This document shows positions 7,327 through 16,711 of a DNA stretch of 64,000 nucleotides, piece after piece (positions within the stretch are counted from its first letter, which is position 1; the number at the start of each line of letters is the position of its first letter). The stretch is from assembly GCA_017416855.1 (NCBI GenBank), contig JAFQAZ010000011.1, positions 124,001-188,000 of the forward strand, given 5' to 3'. The notes beneath the pieces were generated by a model, which saw nothing but the letters and a program-made list of their open reading frames with translations, was not told the origin of the DNA and ran no database searches. This DNA comes from Clostridia bacterium (GTDB lineage Bacteria; Bacillota; Clostridia; UBA1381; UBA9506). Both the position numbers and the translations under genes were made by a program.

Positions 7327-7923
7327 ATGTATGCAACACCCATTGCACGGTTAATTGAAGAATTTGCAAAAATGCCCGGTATAGGCAAACGAACTGCCGA
7401 GCGTTTGGCTTATTATGTTCTGAACCTGTCCAAGCAAGAGGTTGATGCCTTTGCCGATGCGCTGATTTGTGCCAAAGAAAAGATTACATTCTGCCCGGTT
7501 TGCCAGTGTCTGACGGAAACCGTTCCCTGTGCCATTTGCGGTGATGAAAGACGAGAGCAGGATGTTATTTGTGTGGTAGAAAAGCCTAAAGATGTGATAA
7601 AAATTGAAAAAACAAGAGAGTTCAAAGGCACCTATCATGTTCTCCACGGTGTCATTTCACCTATGGATGGTGTTGGTCCTGATGATATTCGTATTAAAGA
7701 ACTGCTGGCTCGCGTAACAACCGGTGATGTGCGCGAAGTCATTATGGCTACAAATCCCAACTTAGAAGGAGAAGCAACGGCCATGTATATTGCAAAACTT
7801 TTGAAGCCGTTCAACATTAAAACCACACGTTTAGCTCATGGCATTCCTGTTGGCGGAGATTTAGAATATGCAGATGAAGTAACCCTTACAAGAGCATTGG
7901 AGGGTCGCCATGAAATCGGTTGA
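7327..7923 (+). CDS. recR: Recombination protein RecR
   Basis: The 198-residue protein has the full RecR architecture: N-terminal helix-hairpin-helix ([17 protein letters not shown]), a four-Cys zinc finger ([18 protein letters not shown]), a Toprim domain ([17 protein letters not shown], then [20 protein letters not shown]), and the C-terminal [17 protein letters not shown]. RecR loads RecA with RecF/RecO in gap repair. The frequent partners dnaX and ybaB are not adjacent. AAGGGGAG precedes the ATG, and the end overlaps the next gene by 14 bases, suggesting translational coupling. Confidence 0.97.
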   Translation: MYATPIARLIEEFAKMPGIGKRTAERLAYYVLNLSKQEVDAFADALICAKEKITFCPVCQCLTETVPCAICGDERREQDVICVVEKPKDVIKIEKTREFKGTYHVLHGVISPMDGVGPDDIRIKELLARVTTGDVREVIMATNPNLEGEATAMYIAKLLKPFNIKTTRLAHGIPVGGDLEYADEVTLTRALEGRHEIG

Positions 7924-8593
7924 TATCAAGAACTTTGAATCAATTGAAAACTTGGGTGATGGTTATGCCATTATTCAGGGAGAAGATGAATTTCGTTATG
8001 GTACTGATGCTGTAAAGCTTTCTGACTTTGCAGTTATAAAACCCGGTGAAAAGGTAATGGATTTATGCACCGGAACCGGCATTGTTCCCATACTTTTACA
8101 TAAAAAAGAACCAAAAGCTCAGTATGTTGGTCTGGAGATTCAACCTCAGATGCAGGAAATGGCAATGAGAAGTGTAAAGCTAAATAACTTAACAGATAGG
8201 ATTGAGATAAAACTGGGTGATTTACGTAACATACGTCAGCTGTTTGATGCAGAAAGCTTTCAGGTGGTTACCTGCAACCCGCCCTATATGAAAAATGACA
8301 CCGGCAAGAAAAACCAAACAGAAAGTGTGACGATTGCCCGTCATGAAATTTGTTGTACATTAGAAGACTGTGTGGCTGCAGCGTCGTATTTATTGCCGAG
8401 CGGCGGACGTTTTTATATGGTGCACAGACCGGAACGGTTAGCTGATATTATGGCGACGATGCGAAAGTATAATGTAGAACCAAAACGATTAACCATTTAC
8501 GCTTCAGGTAAAAAACCGCCTAAGCTTCTGGTAATAGAAGGTCAAAAGAACAGAAACAGCGGCTTAATTGTCCGTTTGGATACAGGAGAATGA
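7910..8593 (+). CDS. trmN6: tRNA1(Val) (adenine(37)-N6)-methyltransferase family protein
   Basis: A class I SAM-dependent methyltransferase of 227 residues. The SAM-binding motif is [15 protein letters not shown], followed by [14 protein letters not shown], and the catalytic (N/D)PPY motif is [11 protein letters not shown], as in N6-adenine methyltransferases of the YfiC/YabB group. B. subtilis YabB likewise sits directly upstream of an rsmI-type gene, which matches the order here. It overlaps recR upstream and rsmI downstream. The specific tRNA substrate is inferred from the family. Confidence 0.87.
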   Translation: MKSVDIKNFESIENLGDGYAIIQGEDEFRYGTDAVKLSDFAVIKPGEKVMDLCTGTGIVPILLHKKEPKAQYVGLEIQPQMQEMAMRSVKLNNLTDRIEIKLGDLRNIRQLFDAESFQVVTCNPPYMKNDTGKKNQTESVTIARHEICCTLEDCVAAASYLLPSGGRFYMVHRPERLADIMATMRKYNVEPKRLTIYASGKKPPKLLVIEGQKNRNSGLIVRLDTGE

Positions 8594-8595
8594 CT

Positions 8596-9456
8596 ATGAG
8601 CGAGCAGACATTGGAAAAAGGCACACTTTATCTGGTGGCAACGCCGATCGGCAATTTAGAGGATATTACGCTTCGCGCCATCAGAACCCTAAGAGATGCT
8701 GATTTAATAGCTGCAGAAGACACACGGCGAACCGCAGCTTTATTAAACCACCTGGATATTAAAACCCCCTTAACCAGCTATTTTCAGCATAATGAAAAGA
8801 GTAAAGGTGAGTTTTTGATTGAAAAGCTTCGTGCCGGTGAAACCATTGCGCTGGTTTCAGATGCTGGTACACCGGCTATTTCTGACCCGGGGGAAGATTT
8901 AGTACGCCTTTGTGCAGAAGCAGGGATTCCGGTTGTTCCTGTTCCCGGAGCGACTGCGGCTATTTCGGCTCTGATCTGTTCCGGACTGCCCACCGGCCGT
9001 TTTTCCTTTGAAGGCTTTTTGAGTATGAGCAAAAAAAGCAGAAAAGAGCATCTTGCAAATATCAAGAATCATCCCTATACTATGATTTTTTACGAAGCAC
9101 CCCATAAGTTGACGAGAACTTTGCAGGATTTATATGATGTTTTAGGCGATCGCCGGATTGTACTGTGCCGCGAACTGACCAAGCGATATGAAGAATTTTT
9201 ACGTTTTACTTTATCTGAAGCGATTGCATACTATAAAGTTCGTGAGCCGAAAGGCGAGTATGTGCTGATTTTAGATGGTGCAACAGAAATTGAACCTGAA
9301 GAAAATGAATTAAATAATTTAACAATTTCAGAACATATTAAGCATTATACAGATATTGGCCTGGAACCCAAAGAGGCCCAGAAAGCCGTTGCGGCTGATC
9401 GTGGCATTACAAAAAGAGAGGTATATGCCGCTATGCTGGCTGAGAAAAATGATTAA
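8596..9456 (+). CDS. rsmI: 16S rRNA (cytidine(1402)-2'-O)-methyltransferase
   Basis: A tetrapyrrole-methylase-fold protein with TLYLVATPIGNLEDITLRAI at the N terminus, EDTRRTAALLNHL, LVSDAGTPAISDPGEDLV and PGATAAISALICSGLP. This is diagnostic of RsmI, which methylates the ribose of C1402 in the decoding centre of 16S rRNA. An ATG at 8590 overlaps the previous stop, but AGGAG is seven bases before the ATG at 8596, so I prefer that start. About 286 residues, the normal family length. Confidence 0.96.
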   Translation: MSEQTLEKGTLYLVATPIGNLEDITLRAIRTLRDADLIAAEDTRRTAALLNHLDIKTPLTSYFQHNEKSKGEFLIEKLRAGETIALVSDAGTPAISDPGEDLVRLCAEAGIPVVPVPGATAAISALICSGLPTGRFSFEGFLSMSKKSRKEHLANIKNHPYTMIFYEAPHKLTRTLQDLYDVLGDRRIVLCRELTKRYEEFLRFTLSEAIAYYKVREPKGEYVLILDGATEIEPEENELNNLTISEHIKHYTDIGLEPKEAQKAVAADRGITKREVYAAMLAEKND

Positions 9457-9480
9457 AGCACCTTTGAAAGGACGAATAAA

Positions 9481-10755
9481 ATGAGCGAAATTAAAACCTA
9501 TACCATAAAACCCGGCATCACATTGCATCATATTAACACAGATCAGTTTAAAACTGTTTCCGTTGGTCTGCATTTTCACCGTCAACTGAAAAAGAGTGAA
9601 GCTGCTTTAAATGCTTTATTGACTGATGTTATGCAGCGTGGTAACAGCAAGTTGAAGGATACAGCGGCCATCAGCCGCTATCTGCAGGCACTTTACGGTG
9701 CTTATTTTGATGCTGATGTTCGCCGCAAGGGAGAAGATCAGATTCTTTCTTATGTAATCAGCACCGTTTCTGATGAATATCTGCCTGAAGGGGAAGCTTG
9801 TGTTTTAAAGGCAGTATCTATGCTGTTTGATATGGTGCTTTCTCCCCAATTGGAAAACAATTCCTTCCGTGCTGACTATGTTGAACAGGAAAAGGTTAAC
9901 CTGATTAACGACATTGAAGCTCTTTTGAATGATAAACGTTCCTATGCCGTATGGCGTTTAGTTGAAAATATGTGTGAAGGTGATCCTTATAGCATTTATG
10001 AATTGGGTAGCGTGGAGGATGTAAAAGCGATTACACCCGAATTGCTGTATAAACAGTATCAGATGGTGCTTCACGAAAGTCCGATTGATATTTTTGTTAC
10101 CGGCAAGGCAGATATCGATGCCATCGTAGCTATGACAAAGGAACGTTTTAAGGATATTGTTCCCGCTGAAGCATCATATCCCAAAACAGCTTTGTACCAA
10201 CCCAGAAATGAAATGAAACAGGTTGAAGAAGTGTTTGACGTAACACAGGCAAAGCTTTCCATGGGCTTTTACACCGGTATTGCTCCGGATGATCCGAAGT
10301 ATAGCGCATTAATGGTGTTCAACAGTATTTTCGGCAGTGGTGCCCACTCCAAGCTTTTTAACAATGTGCGCGAAAAGCTGAGCCTTTGTTATTATGCATC
10401 TTCACGTCTTGAACGCTATAAAGGCATTATGCTGGTATCTTCCGGCATCGAAAGTCAGAACAAACAAAAAGCAGAGGATGAAATTCTCCTTCAGCTAACT
10501 GCCATAAAAAATGGTGATATCAGTGATTATGAATTTGATGTTTCGGTAAAAAGTATTATTAATTCCTTGCGCTCCCTGCGTGACAGTAATGGCTATCTGG
10601 CAGACTATTATCTCGGTCAGGTGGTCAGCGGCACCAATGTCAGCCTAGAAGAGCAGTGCCAATTAATCAGCTCTGTAACCAAAGAAGAGGTTGTAGCTGT
10701 CGCTCAGGACATTAAACCGGAAATGGTTTATTTTATGAAAGGACAAGAAGAATAA
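9481..10755 (+). CDS. M16 family peptidase homologue, YmfF-like (zinc-less partner)
   Basis: The 424-residue protein is a two-lobed M16 (pitrilysin/MPP) homologue. The HxxEH zinc motif is absent: the corresponding helix reads NALLTDVMQRGN. The C-terminal lobe keeps the R/Y substrate-site pattern in FNNVREKLSLCYYASS. In B. subtilis, ymfF and ymfH are adjacent and linked to the 5-aminopentanol modification of elongation factor P. It starts a one-base overlap (TAATG) with the next gene, which has the intact zinc site, so the two likely form a heterodimer, as in mitochondrial processing peptidase. AAAGGACG precedes the ATG. Confidence 0.85.
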   Translation: MSEIKTYTIKPGITLHHINTDQFKTVSVGLHFHRQLKKSEAALNALLTDVMQRGNSKLKDTAAISRYLQALYGAYFDADVRRKGEDQILSYVISTVSDEYLPEGEACVLKAVSMLFDMVLSPQLENNSFRADYVEQEKVNLINDIEALLNDKRSYAVWRLVENMCEGDPYSIYELGSVEDVKAITPELLYKQYQMVLHESPIDIFVTGKADIDAIVAMTKERFKDIVPAEASYPKTALYQPRNEMKQVEEVFDVTQAKLSMGFYTGIAPDDPKYSALMVFNSIFGSGAHSKLFNNVREKLSLCYYASSRLERYKGIMLVSSGIESQNKQKAEDEILLQLTAIKNGDISDYEFDVSVKSIINSLRSLRDSNGYLADYYLGQVVSGTNVSLEEQCQLISSVTKEEVVAVAQDIKPEMVYFMKGQEE

Positions 10756-12050
10756 TGAAATTTACAAAGCTTTATGAACCCACTCTGCGGGAAACTTTAT
10801 ATACAGCAACACACGAAAGCGGACTCAGGATTGCTATTATGCCTAAACAGGGCTACAGCAAGAGTTATGCAGTTTTTGGCACCCATTTCGGCTCTGTGGA
10901 TAACACCTTTATTCCGCCCTCTGCCAATGAGACGATGACTGTTCCTGACGGTGTTGCCCACTTTTTGGAACATAAAATGTTTGAACAACCTGATGGTTCC
11001 AATGTGTTTGAAAGCTATGCTCTCCACGGTGCCAACGCCAACGCTTACACAAGCTTCCATGTGACGGCGTATCTGTTTGAAAGCACACAGGATGTTATGG
11101 AAAATCTTGGAATTTTGCTTGATTTTGTTCAACAGCCTTACTTTACTGATGAGAATGTAGCAAAAGAGCAGGGCATTATTGGTCAGGAAATCGGTATGTA
11201 TGATGATGATCCCGGTTGGCAGCTGATGATGGGATTTTTAGGTGCCATGTATCATGAAAATCCTGTGAGAATTGATATTGCCGGTTCGGTTGAATCCATT
11301 TCAAAAATCACAAAAGAAACCTTGTATGATTGCTATCATACCTTTTATCATCTCTCCAATATGTGCCTCTTTATTATTGGCGATGTTAATCCGGAAGTAT
11401 TGGGGGACTGTATCGAACAGCACCTTGTTAAAACTGAAAAGCCGATGGGAGAAATCAAGCGTTTTTACGGCAAGGAGCCGAAAACAGTCAAGGCCAAAGA
11501 GGTCAGCAAAAAGTTGGATGTCAGCGTGCCGATGTTTATGCTTGGGTTTAAAGATCCCGATTGCGGTTATGATGGTAAAGAACTGCTTAAAAAGGATATT
11601 GAGCTTTCTATTATCAGTGAATTGCTGTTCGGCAAAACAAGTCCTATATATACAGAGCTTTATAACAACGGTTATATTTTAGGCGGTATGGATGCTGAAA
11701 CCGCCTGCGAAAAAGAATATGGTTATGTTGCCTTATCCGGTGATAGCCGCGACCCTGAAAAGGTGAGAGACGTTATTTTTAAAGGCCTTGCATCAGCACA
11801 GCAGGAAGGCTTGAACGAAGCAGATATTGAGCGTGTTCGTCGCGCTATGATTGGCCAGTATATTAAGCAGTTTAACAATTTAAATTCAGTTGCTCATCAA
11901 TATATGAGTCAGGTCTTTAACGGAATTGAGCTGTTTGATTTTTCTGAAGTGGTTAAAGACGTGACGGTTGCAAGCGTTAATGAGCGTCTGCGTTCATATT
12001 TTGATATCGACCGTTCTGTATTATCTGTCATCTGGCCGCAGAATAACTGA
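10755..12050 (+). CDS. M16 family zinc metallopeptidase, YmfH-like
   Basis: The 431-residue protein has the inverted zinc motif HFLEH (in DGVAHFLEHKMFEQPDG), the conserved NAYTSFHVTAYLF strand, and the downstream third-ligand Glu in GIIGQEIGMYDDDP. It is therefore the catalytic member of the pair with the preceding YmfF-like protein, whose zinc site is lost. In B. subtilis the pair is associated with EF-P modification and lies near other translation genes. No signal peptide is visible, so it should act in the cytosol. The substrate is unknown. Confidence 0.88.
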   Translation: MKFTKLYEPTLRETLYTATHESGLRIAIMPKQGYSKSYAVFGTHFGSVDNTFIPPSANETMTVPDGVAHFLEHKMFEQPDGSNVFESYALHGANANAYTSFHVTAYLFESTQDVMENLGILLDFVQQPYFTDENVAKEQGIIGQEIGMYDDDPGWQLMMGFLGAMYHENPVRIDIAGSVESISKITKETLYDCYHTFYHLSNMCLFIIGDVNPEVLGDCIEQHLVKTEKPMGEIKRFYGKEPKTVKAKEVSKKLDVSVPMFMLGFKDPDCGYDGKELLKKDIELSIISELLFGKTSPIYTELYNNGYILGGMDAETACEKEYGYVALSGDSRDPEKVRDVIFKGLASAQQEGLNEADIERVRRAMIGQYIKQFNNLNSVAHQYMSQVFNGIELFDFSEVVKDVTVASVNERLRSYFDIDRSVLSVIWPQNN

Positions 12051-12068
12051 CAACGAAGGAGCAGGCAT

Positions 12069-12863
12069 ATGAAAAACAAAATTGCTTTTCCCGGATTAGG
12101 TATTGGTCCCTTTACAGTATCTGAAAGCTTTTCATTTTTTGGATTCAACATTCATTTTTACGGTATTCTCATTGCTTTGGGAATTGTGCTGGCTTATCTG
12201 TTTAGCACAAAAAAGGCATTAAAGCGTGACATCAGTAGCGATACCTTGCTGGATGTCATTCTGTACGGCTTGCCCTCGGCGGTGATCTGCGCCCGCATTT
12301 ATTATGTTGTCTTCAGTTGGTCAGATTATAAAGATAATTTGCTTGATATTTTTAAAATTTGGGAGGGCGGTATTGCAATTTATGGTGCGGTTATAGGTGC
12401 CTGCATATCGACATTTATATATTGCAGAGTTAAAAAAATCAACTTTAAAAGGATTTTTGATATTGGCGCCTTTGGTCTTTTAATTGGTCAGATTATCGGC
12501 CGCTGGGGTAACTTTATCAACGCTGAAGCCTATGGTAGAGAAACCAGTTCCGCTCTGTTTCGTATGCAGCTTGTTAATCAGAATATAACAGTACATCCCA
12601 CGTTTTTATATGAATCTTTTTGGAATTTACTTGTGTTTCTCTTTTTGAATTGGTATGAGAAATATCAGAAGTTTGAAGGTGAAATTTTTTTGGTATATGT
12701 TACCGGCTATGGATTTGGTCGATTTTTTGTTGAAGGCTTGCGAACCGATAGTTTGTGGCTTGGTCCGGTGCGGATATCTCAGGTTGTGGCAGGAATTTGT
12801 GTTGTTACCGGTATCGTTCTGATTTTTCTTGGAAGAAAAAGAGCTAAAAGTGAAATTTTATAA
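12069..12863 (+). CDS. lgt: Prolipoprotein diacylglyceryl transferase
   Basis: The 264-residue polytopic membrane protein has the Lgt signature GRWGNFINAEAYG, with LWEGGIAIYGAVIGA-like KIWEGGIAIYGAVIGAC before it and HPTFLYESFWNL and GRFFVEGLRTDSLWLG after it. It transfers a diacylglyceryl group from phosphatidylglycerol to the lipobox Cys of prolipoproteins, such as the two lipoproteins encoded at 36.0-38.2 kb. Residues around the conserved His and Arg appear intact. It is the last gene of the rightward run and is followed by a strong terminator. Confidence 0.96.
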   Translation: MKNKIAFPGLGIGPFTVSESFSFFGFNIHFYGILIALGIVLAYLFSTKKALKRDISSDTLLDVILYGLPSAVICARIYYVVFSWSDYKDNLLDIFKIWEGGIAIYGAVIGACISTFIYCRVKKINFKRIFDIGAFGLLIGQIIGRWGNFINAEAYGRETSSALFRMQLVNQNITVHPTFLYESFWNLLVFLFLNWYEKYQKFEGEIFLVYVTGYGFGRFFVEGLRTDSLWLGPVRISQVVAGICVVTGIVLIFLGRKRAKSEIL

Positions 12864-12864
12864 T

Positions 12865-12901
12865 AAAAATAGCCGTTTTTCTCAAAAACGGCTATTTTTT
12901 T
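12865..12901 (+). terminator. Strong intrinsic terminator after lgt
   Basis: A 13-bp perfect stem (AATAGCCGTTTTT with AAAAACGGCTATT) has a CTC loop and ends in seven T residues. It closes the birA/DUF4340-to-lgt run. Confidence 0.9.
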
Positions 12902-12922
12902 GACGAAATTCCAAGTTTTTTA

Positions 12923-12952
12923 TTGCACATATCCACCACTTTGTGTTATAAT
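12923..12952 (+). promoter_or_regulatory. Sigma-A-type promoter of glnN
   Basis: TTGCAC and TATAAT are separated by 18 bp, about 60 bases before the glnN start. The leader between them and the ATG shows no obvious riboswitch or GlnR-type repeat that I could defend. Confidence 0.6.
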
Positions 12953-13011
12953 ATTAAATTGTAGTTTAGTAAATTTTTACTTATGATATTGTTACGACAA
13001 CGGAGGTCACT

Positions 13012-15126
13012 ATGTCTAACTGTGATTTACAAGCAATTTACGGTTGCCATGTTTTCAGCGAAGATGTTATGAGTCAGCGTCTGCCAAAGGAAACATTTGC
13101 TGAACTGAATAACACCATCGAAAAAGGTACGCCGCTCAGTTCTCAGGCTGCTGATGTAATTGCCGACGCTATGAAAGACTGGGCAATGGAGAAGGGTGCC
13201 ACTCATTACACCCATTGGTTTCAGCCTTTAAACGGATTTACCGCCGAGAAACACGATTCCTTTCTGGATTTTTCAAAAGATGGCATTCACGCCATTACCA
13301 AGTTTTCCGGCAAGGCGTTAATCAAGGGTGAACCGGATGCTTCCAGTTTTCCCTCAGGCGGTCTTCGTGCCACCTTTGAGGCTCGTGGTTATACTGCCTG
13401 GGATTGCACATCTCCAGCCTTTTTAAAAGAAGATTCCAGCGGGTTAACCTTGTGTATTCCCACTGCTTTTTGCTCTTACAATGGGGAAGCACTTGATAAA
13501 AAGACACCGCTTTTACGTTCCGTTGAAGCGTTATCCAAGCAGGTTATCCGCATTTTGCGTTTGTTTGGTGATGAAACCACAGAACACATTAATGTCAGCT
13601 GCGGCGCCGAGCAGGAATATTTCTTAGTCGATAAGAAAATGTGGAAAGAACGCCCTGACTTTGTGTTTACGGGTCGTTCCTTATTGGGAGCAAAACCGCC
13701 GAAGACACAAGAAATGGATGATCACTATTTTGGTACTTTAAAAGAGCGTGTATCTGCTTATATGAAAGAGCTTGATCTTGCTCTCTGGAAGGTTGGCGTG
13801 CCGGCTAAAACCAAGCATAACGAAGCGGCACCAGCACAGCACGAGCTGGCTCCTATTTTTGAAACAGTAAACATTGCCTGTGACCATAACCAGATTGCTA
13901 TGGAAATGATGAAAAAGATTGCCGATCATCATGGTATGGTTTGTTTGCTCCACGAAAAACCCTTTGCGGGCATTAATGGTTCCGGTAAGCATAATAACTG
14001 GTCCATCACCACACCGGGTGGCTTAAATTTATTGAATCCGGGCAAAACGCCGGGTGAAAATGCACAATTCCTGGTCTTTTTGTGTGCTGTTATCAGCGCG
14101 ATTGATAATCATGCGGCTTTAATCCGTGCCTCTGCCGCCAACGCCGGCAATGATTACCGGTTAGGTGCATTAGAAGCACCGCCGGCGATTATATCCATCT
14201 TTTTAGGTGATGAATTAACGGATATTTTAGAGCAGATTGAGAGCGGAGAAAAGCATCAGACAAAGTTTGGCGGCAAGTTAGACACTGGTGTTTCCAGCCT
14301 GCCGAATCTGCCCCTTGATACAACAGACAGAAACAGAACTTCGCCCTTTGCCTTTACCGGTAATAAATTCGAGTTCAGAATGGTTCCGTCTTCAGCCTCT
14401 ATCGCAGGCCCTAACACTGTTTTAAATACTGTTGTTGCAGATGCCTTAAGCGACATTGCTGACCGATTGGAAAATGCTAAGGATTTCGACAGCGAGCTGA
14501 ATAGATTACTGGCAGATATTATCAAAGAACATAAACGAGTGATCTTTAACGGCAATGGTTATGGAGCCGAGTGGGTGGCAGAAGCCAAGCGCAGAGGCTT
14601 ACCCAACATCAACAATTCTGTGGATTCTTATGAAGCGTTTATTTATCCTGAGTCTATCCGGTTGTTCGAAAAACACAACGTATACTCCGAAACGGAACTG
14701 CGTTCCCGTTATGAAATCAAAATGGAGAAGTATGCTAAAATCGTTGGTATCGAAGCTCAGACATTACTGCAGATGATTAACCGACAGATTATGCCAGCCT
14801 GCCTTTCTTATGCCGACAAAATTGCACAGAGTATTGTGAATATCAAGGCCACAGGCATTGGCTGTGACACCTTACCTGCAGAAGAAATTCTGCGAAAAGT
14901 AAGCTCTAATATCGCTTCATTAAATAAAGCAACCAAAAAGCTTGAAAGATCCATCGCCCGTTCAGAACAAATGAGCGAGGATTACATTAAATATGCAAAG
15001 TTCTCAAGAGATGCTTTGGTTGCTGATATGCAGGAAGTCAGAAAATATGCTGATGCATTAGAAACTGTTGTAGGAAAAGAGTTCTGGCCCATTCCTACAT
15101 ATAACGATCTGATTTACAGTGTATAA
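13012..15126 (+). CDS. glnN: Type III glutamine synthetase
   Basis: The 704-residue length and sequence identify the GSIII family rather than the about 450-residue GlnA. Key segments are SFPSGGLRATFEARGYTAWD near residue 115, CGAEQEYFLVDK with the metal-binding Glu residues, KHNEAAPAQHELAPIFE, GINGSGKHNNWS, and the arginine-containing NRTSPFAFTGNKFEFRM. It ligates ammonia and glutamate at ATP cost in the cytosol. GSIII is found in Clostridia, Bacteroides and cyanobacteria. CGGAGG precedes the ATG, and promoter and terminator show that it is transcribed alone. Confidence 0.97.
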   Translation: MSNCDLQAIYGCHVFSEDVMSQRLPKETFAELNNTIEKGTPLSSQAADVIADAMKDWAMEKGATHYTHWFQPLNGFTAEKHDSFLDFSKDGIHAITKFSGKALIKGEPDASSFPSGGLRATFEARGYTAWDCTSPAFLKEDSSGLTLCIPTAFCSYNGEALDKKTPLLRSVEALSKQVIRILRLFGDETTEHINVSCGAEQEYFLVDKKMWKERPDFVFTGRSLLGAKPPKTQEMDDHYFGTLKERVSAYMKELDLALWKVGVPAKTKHNEAAPAQHELAPIFETVNIACDHNQIAMEMMKKIADHHGMVCLLHEKPFAGINGSGKHNNWSITTPGGLNLLNPGKTPGENAQFLVFLCAVISAIDNHAALIRASAANAGNDYRLGALEAPPAIISIFLGDELTDILEQIESGEKHQTKFGGKLDTGVSSLPNLPLDTTDRNRTSPFAFTGNKFEFRMVPSSASIAGPNTVLNTVVADALSDIADRLENAKDFDSELNRLLADIIKEHKRVIFNGNGYGAEWVAEAKRRGLPNINNSVDSYEAFIYPESIRLFEKHNVYSETELRSRYEIKMEKYAKIVGIEAQTLLQMINRQIMPACLSYADKIAQSIVNIKATGIGCDTLPAEEILRKVSSNIASLNKATKKLERSIARSEQMSEDYIKYAKFSRDALVADMQEVRKYADALETVVGKEFWPIPTYNDLIYSV

Positions 15127-15128
15127 AC

Positions 15129-15161
15129 AAAAAAACAGGTTGCTCTGCAACCTGTTTTTTT
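15129..15161. terminator. Bidirectional terminator between glnN and tlyA
   Basis: An 11-bp stem (AAACAGGTTGC with GCAACCTGTTT) and 3-base loop are flanked by A and T runs on both sides, so it can end glnN from the left and tlyA from the right. Confidence 0.88.
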
Positions 15162-15164
15162 CAT

Positions 15165-15962
15165 TTAATCCAATGCGTTGTGTGCTTTTTTAACGATTTC
15201 ATCAGCAACGCTGATATCTACCGAAGTCTCTGCGTTTTTCTGCAGATAAATTAAATATTCAATGTTTCCCTCAGGACCTTTAATGGGAGAGTGGTCCAGT
15301 CCTAAAACGCCAAAGCCTTGTTCAGTTGCCAGTCCATATATCTTTTGAATGACTTCAAGATGCACAGCCGGGTCGCGAACAACGCCTTTTTTGCCGACCT
15401 TCTCACGACCGGCTTCAAACTGTGGCTTAATGAGAAAGACGGCCAAACCGTCATCTTTTAACATATTATAGGCAACAGGAATGACATGGTAGAGTGAAAT
15501 AAAGGAAACGTCAGCTGAGGCAAAGTCAATCTTTTCCGGAACCTGTTCTTCCGTGAGATATCGGATGTTGGTACGTTCTAAATTAATAACGCGCTCATCG
15601 TTGCGAAGCTTCCAGGCGAGCTGGCCATAACCGACATCAACAGAATAGACTTTTTGGGCACCATTCTGCAGCATTAAATCAGTAAAACCACCTGTCGAAG
15701 CACCGATATCCATACATACCTTATCATCAAAAGAAAGGTTAAAGACTTCTTTTGCTTTTTCTAATTTTAAACCGCCGCGACTCACATAAGGAAGGGTTTT
15801 GCCGCGTACCTCAACAAGCTGATCAGGGCCAATCATTGTGCCTGCTTTATCGCATTTTTGGTTGTCAACATAGACAATACCGGCCATAATAATGGCTTTG
15901 GCTTTCTCACGGCTTTCAGCAAGATTTTTTTCAGTTAAAGCAACATCCAGTCTTGTTTTCAA
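15165..15962 (-). CDS. tlyA: TlyA family rRNA (cytidine-2'-O)-methyltransferase
   Basis: The 265-residue protein starts with an S4 RNA-binding domain (RLDVALTEKNLAESREKAKA, then YVSRGGLKLEKA), followed by an FtsJ-like methyltransferase domain with the SAM motif CMDIGASTGGFTDLML and the conserved FIKPQFEAGR. TlyA enzymes add 2'-O-methyl groups to rRNA cytidines and are sometimes annotated hemolysin A. It starts at TTG with AGGAG seven bases upstream, 15 bases after nth, so the two share a transcript. In many Firmicutes tlyA lies in a dxs-tlyA-nadK-argR-recN cluster; here dxs is about 39 kb away. Confidence 0.92.
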   Translation of the reverse strand: MKTRLDVALTEKNLAESREKAKAIIMAGIVYVDNQKCDKAGTMIGPDQLVEVRGKTLPYVSRGGLKLEKAKEVFNLSFDDKVCMDIGASTGGFTDLMLQNGAQKVYSVDVGYGQLAWKLRNDERVINLERTNIRYLTEEQVPEKIDFASADVSFISLYHVIPVAYNMLKDDGLAVFLIKPQFEAGREKVGKKGVVRDPAVHLEVIQKIYGLATEQGFGVLGLDHSPIKGPEGNIEYLIYLQKNAETSVDISVADEIVKKAHNALD

Positions 15963-15977
15963 AGAAATTCTCCTAAC

Positions 15978-16613
15978 TTATTTGTTCTTTTTATAATAAT
16001 CACAAACATTCTGCAGGCCACAAAGACCGCATTTGGGCCCGCGGGCAGTACAAAGTGCACGGCCGTGATAAACAAGCTTATGACAAAAATCGCTTCCTGC
16101 TTCAAGTGGAATAATTTTTCGTAAATCCATCTCGATTTTAGTGGGGTCTTCGTTTTTCGTTAACCCCAAACGGTTGGTTATACGCTTGGCGTGGGTATCC
16201 ACAACAATGGCAGGTTGACCAAATATATCACCTAAAAGCAAATTGGCAGTTTTTCTGCCTACACCGGGTAGAGAAAGAAGCTCTTCCATAGTCTGTGGTA
16301 CAACACCGCCGAAATCAGATAACAGCTTCTGTGCGCAAGCAATTAAATTCCGTGCCTTATTATGATAAAACCCTGTGGATTTAATAGCCATTTCCATTTC
16401 TGTCATATCTGCTTCTGCAAATGCCTTAACTGTAGGGAATTTTGCAAATAGAGAAGGGGTAACCATATTCACCCGGGCATCAGTACATTGAGCAGCCAAT
16501 TGGGTAGCCACCAAAAGCTGAAAGGGATCTTTATAGTCCAACGAGCAGGTAGCATCAGCATATTCTGAATCAAAATATTCTTTAATTATCAAAACTTTTT
16601 CTTTTTTTGTCAT
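15978..16613 (-). CDS. nth: Endonuclease III
   Basis: The 211-residue protein has the helix-hairpin-helix LPGVGRKTANLLL with the catalytic Lys, VDTHAKRITNRLG with the catalytic Asp, and the C-terminal [4Fe-4S] loop CTARGPKCGLCGLQNVC in the exact Cx6Cx2Cx5C spacing. It is a DNA glycosylase/AP lyase that removes oxidised pyrimidines. It is followed by tlyA after 15 bases. A promoter with a 17-bp spacer lies directly upstream. Confidence 0.97.
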   Translation of the reverse strand: MTKKEKVLIIKEYFDSEYADATCSLDYKDPFQLLVATQLAAQCTDARVNMVTPSLFAKFPTVKAFAEADMTEMEMAIKSTGFYHNKARNLIACAQKLLSDFGGVVPQTMEELLSLPGVGRKTANLLLGDIFGQPAIVVDTHAKRITNRLGLTKNEDPTKIEMDLRKIIPLEAGSDFCHKLVYHGRALCTARGPKCGLCGLQNVCDYYKKNK

Positions 16614-16630
16614 ACAATATCACCAGAATT

Positions 16631-16659
16631 ATTATACAATAGTTAATAAAAAAGTGCAA
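16631..16659 (-). promoter_or_regulatory. Sigma-A-type promoter of nth-tlyA
   Basis: On the minus strand TTGCAC and TATAAT are separated by 17 bp, ending about 18 bases before the nth ATG. Confidence 0.65.
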
Positions 16660-16711
16660 TAGCAAGCAAAAAAATATATGATTTAGTTGTGTAACTTAGA
16701 TTTAGCAGTAA

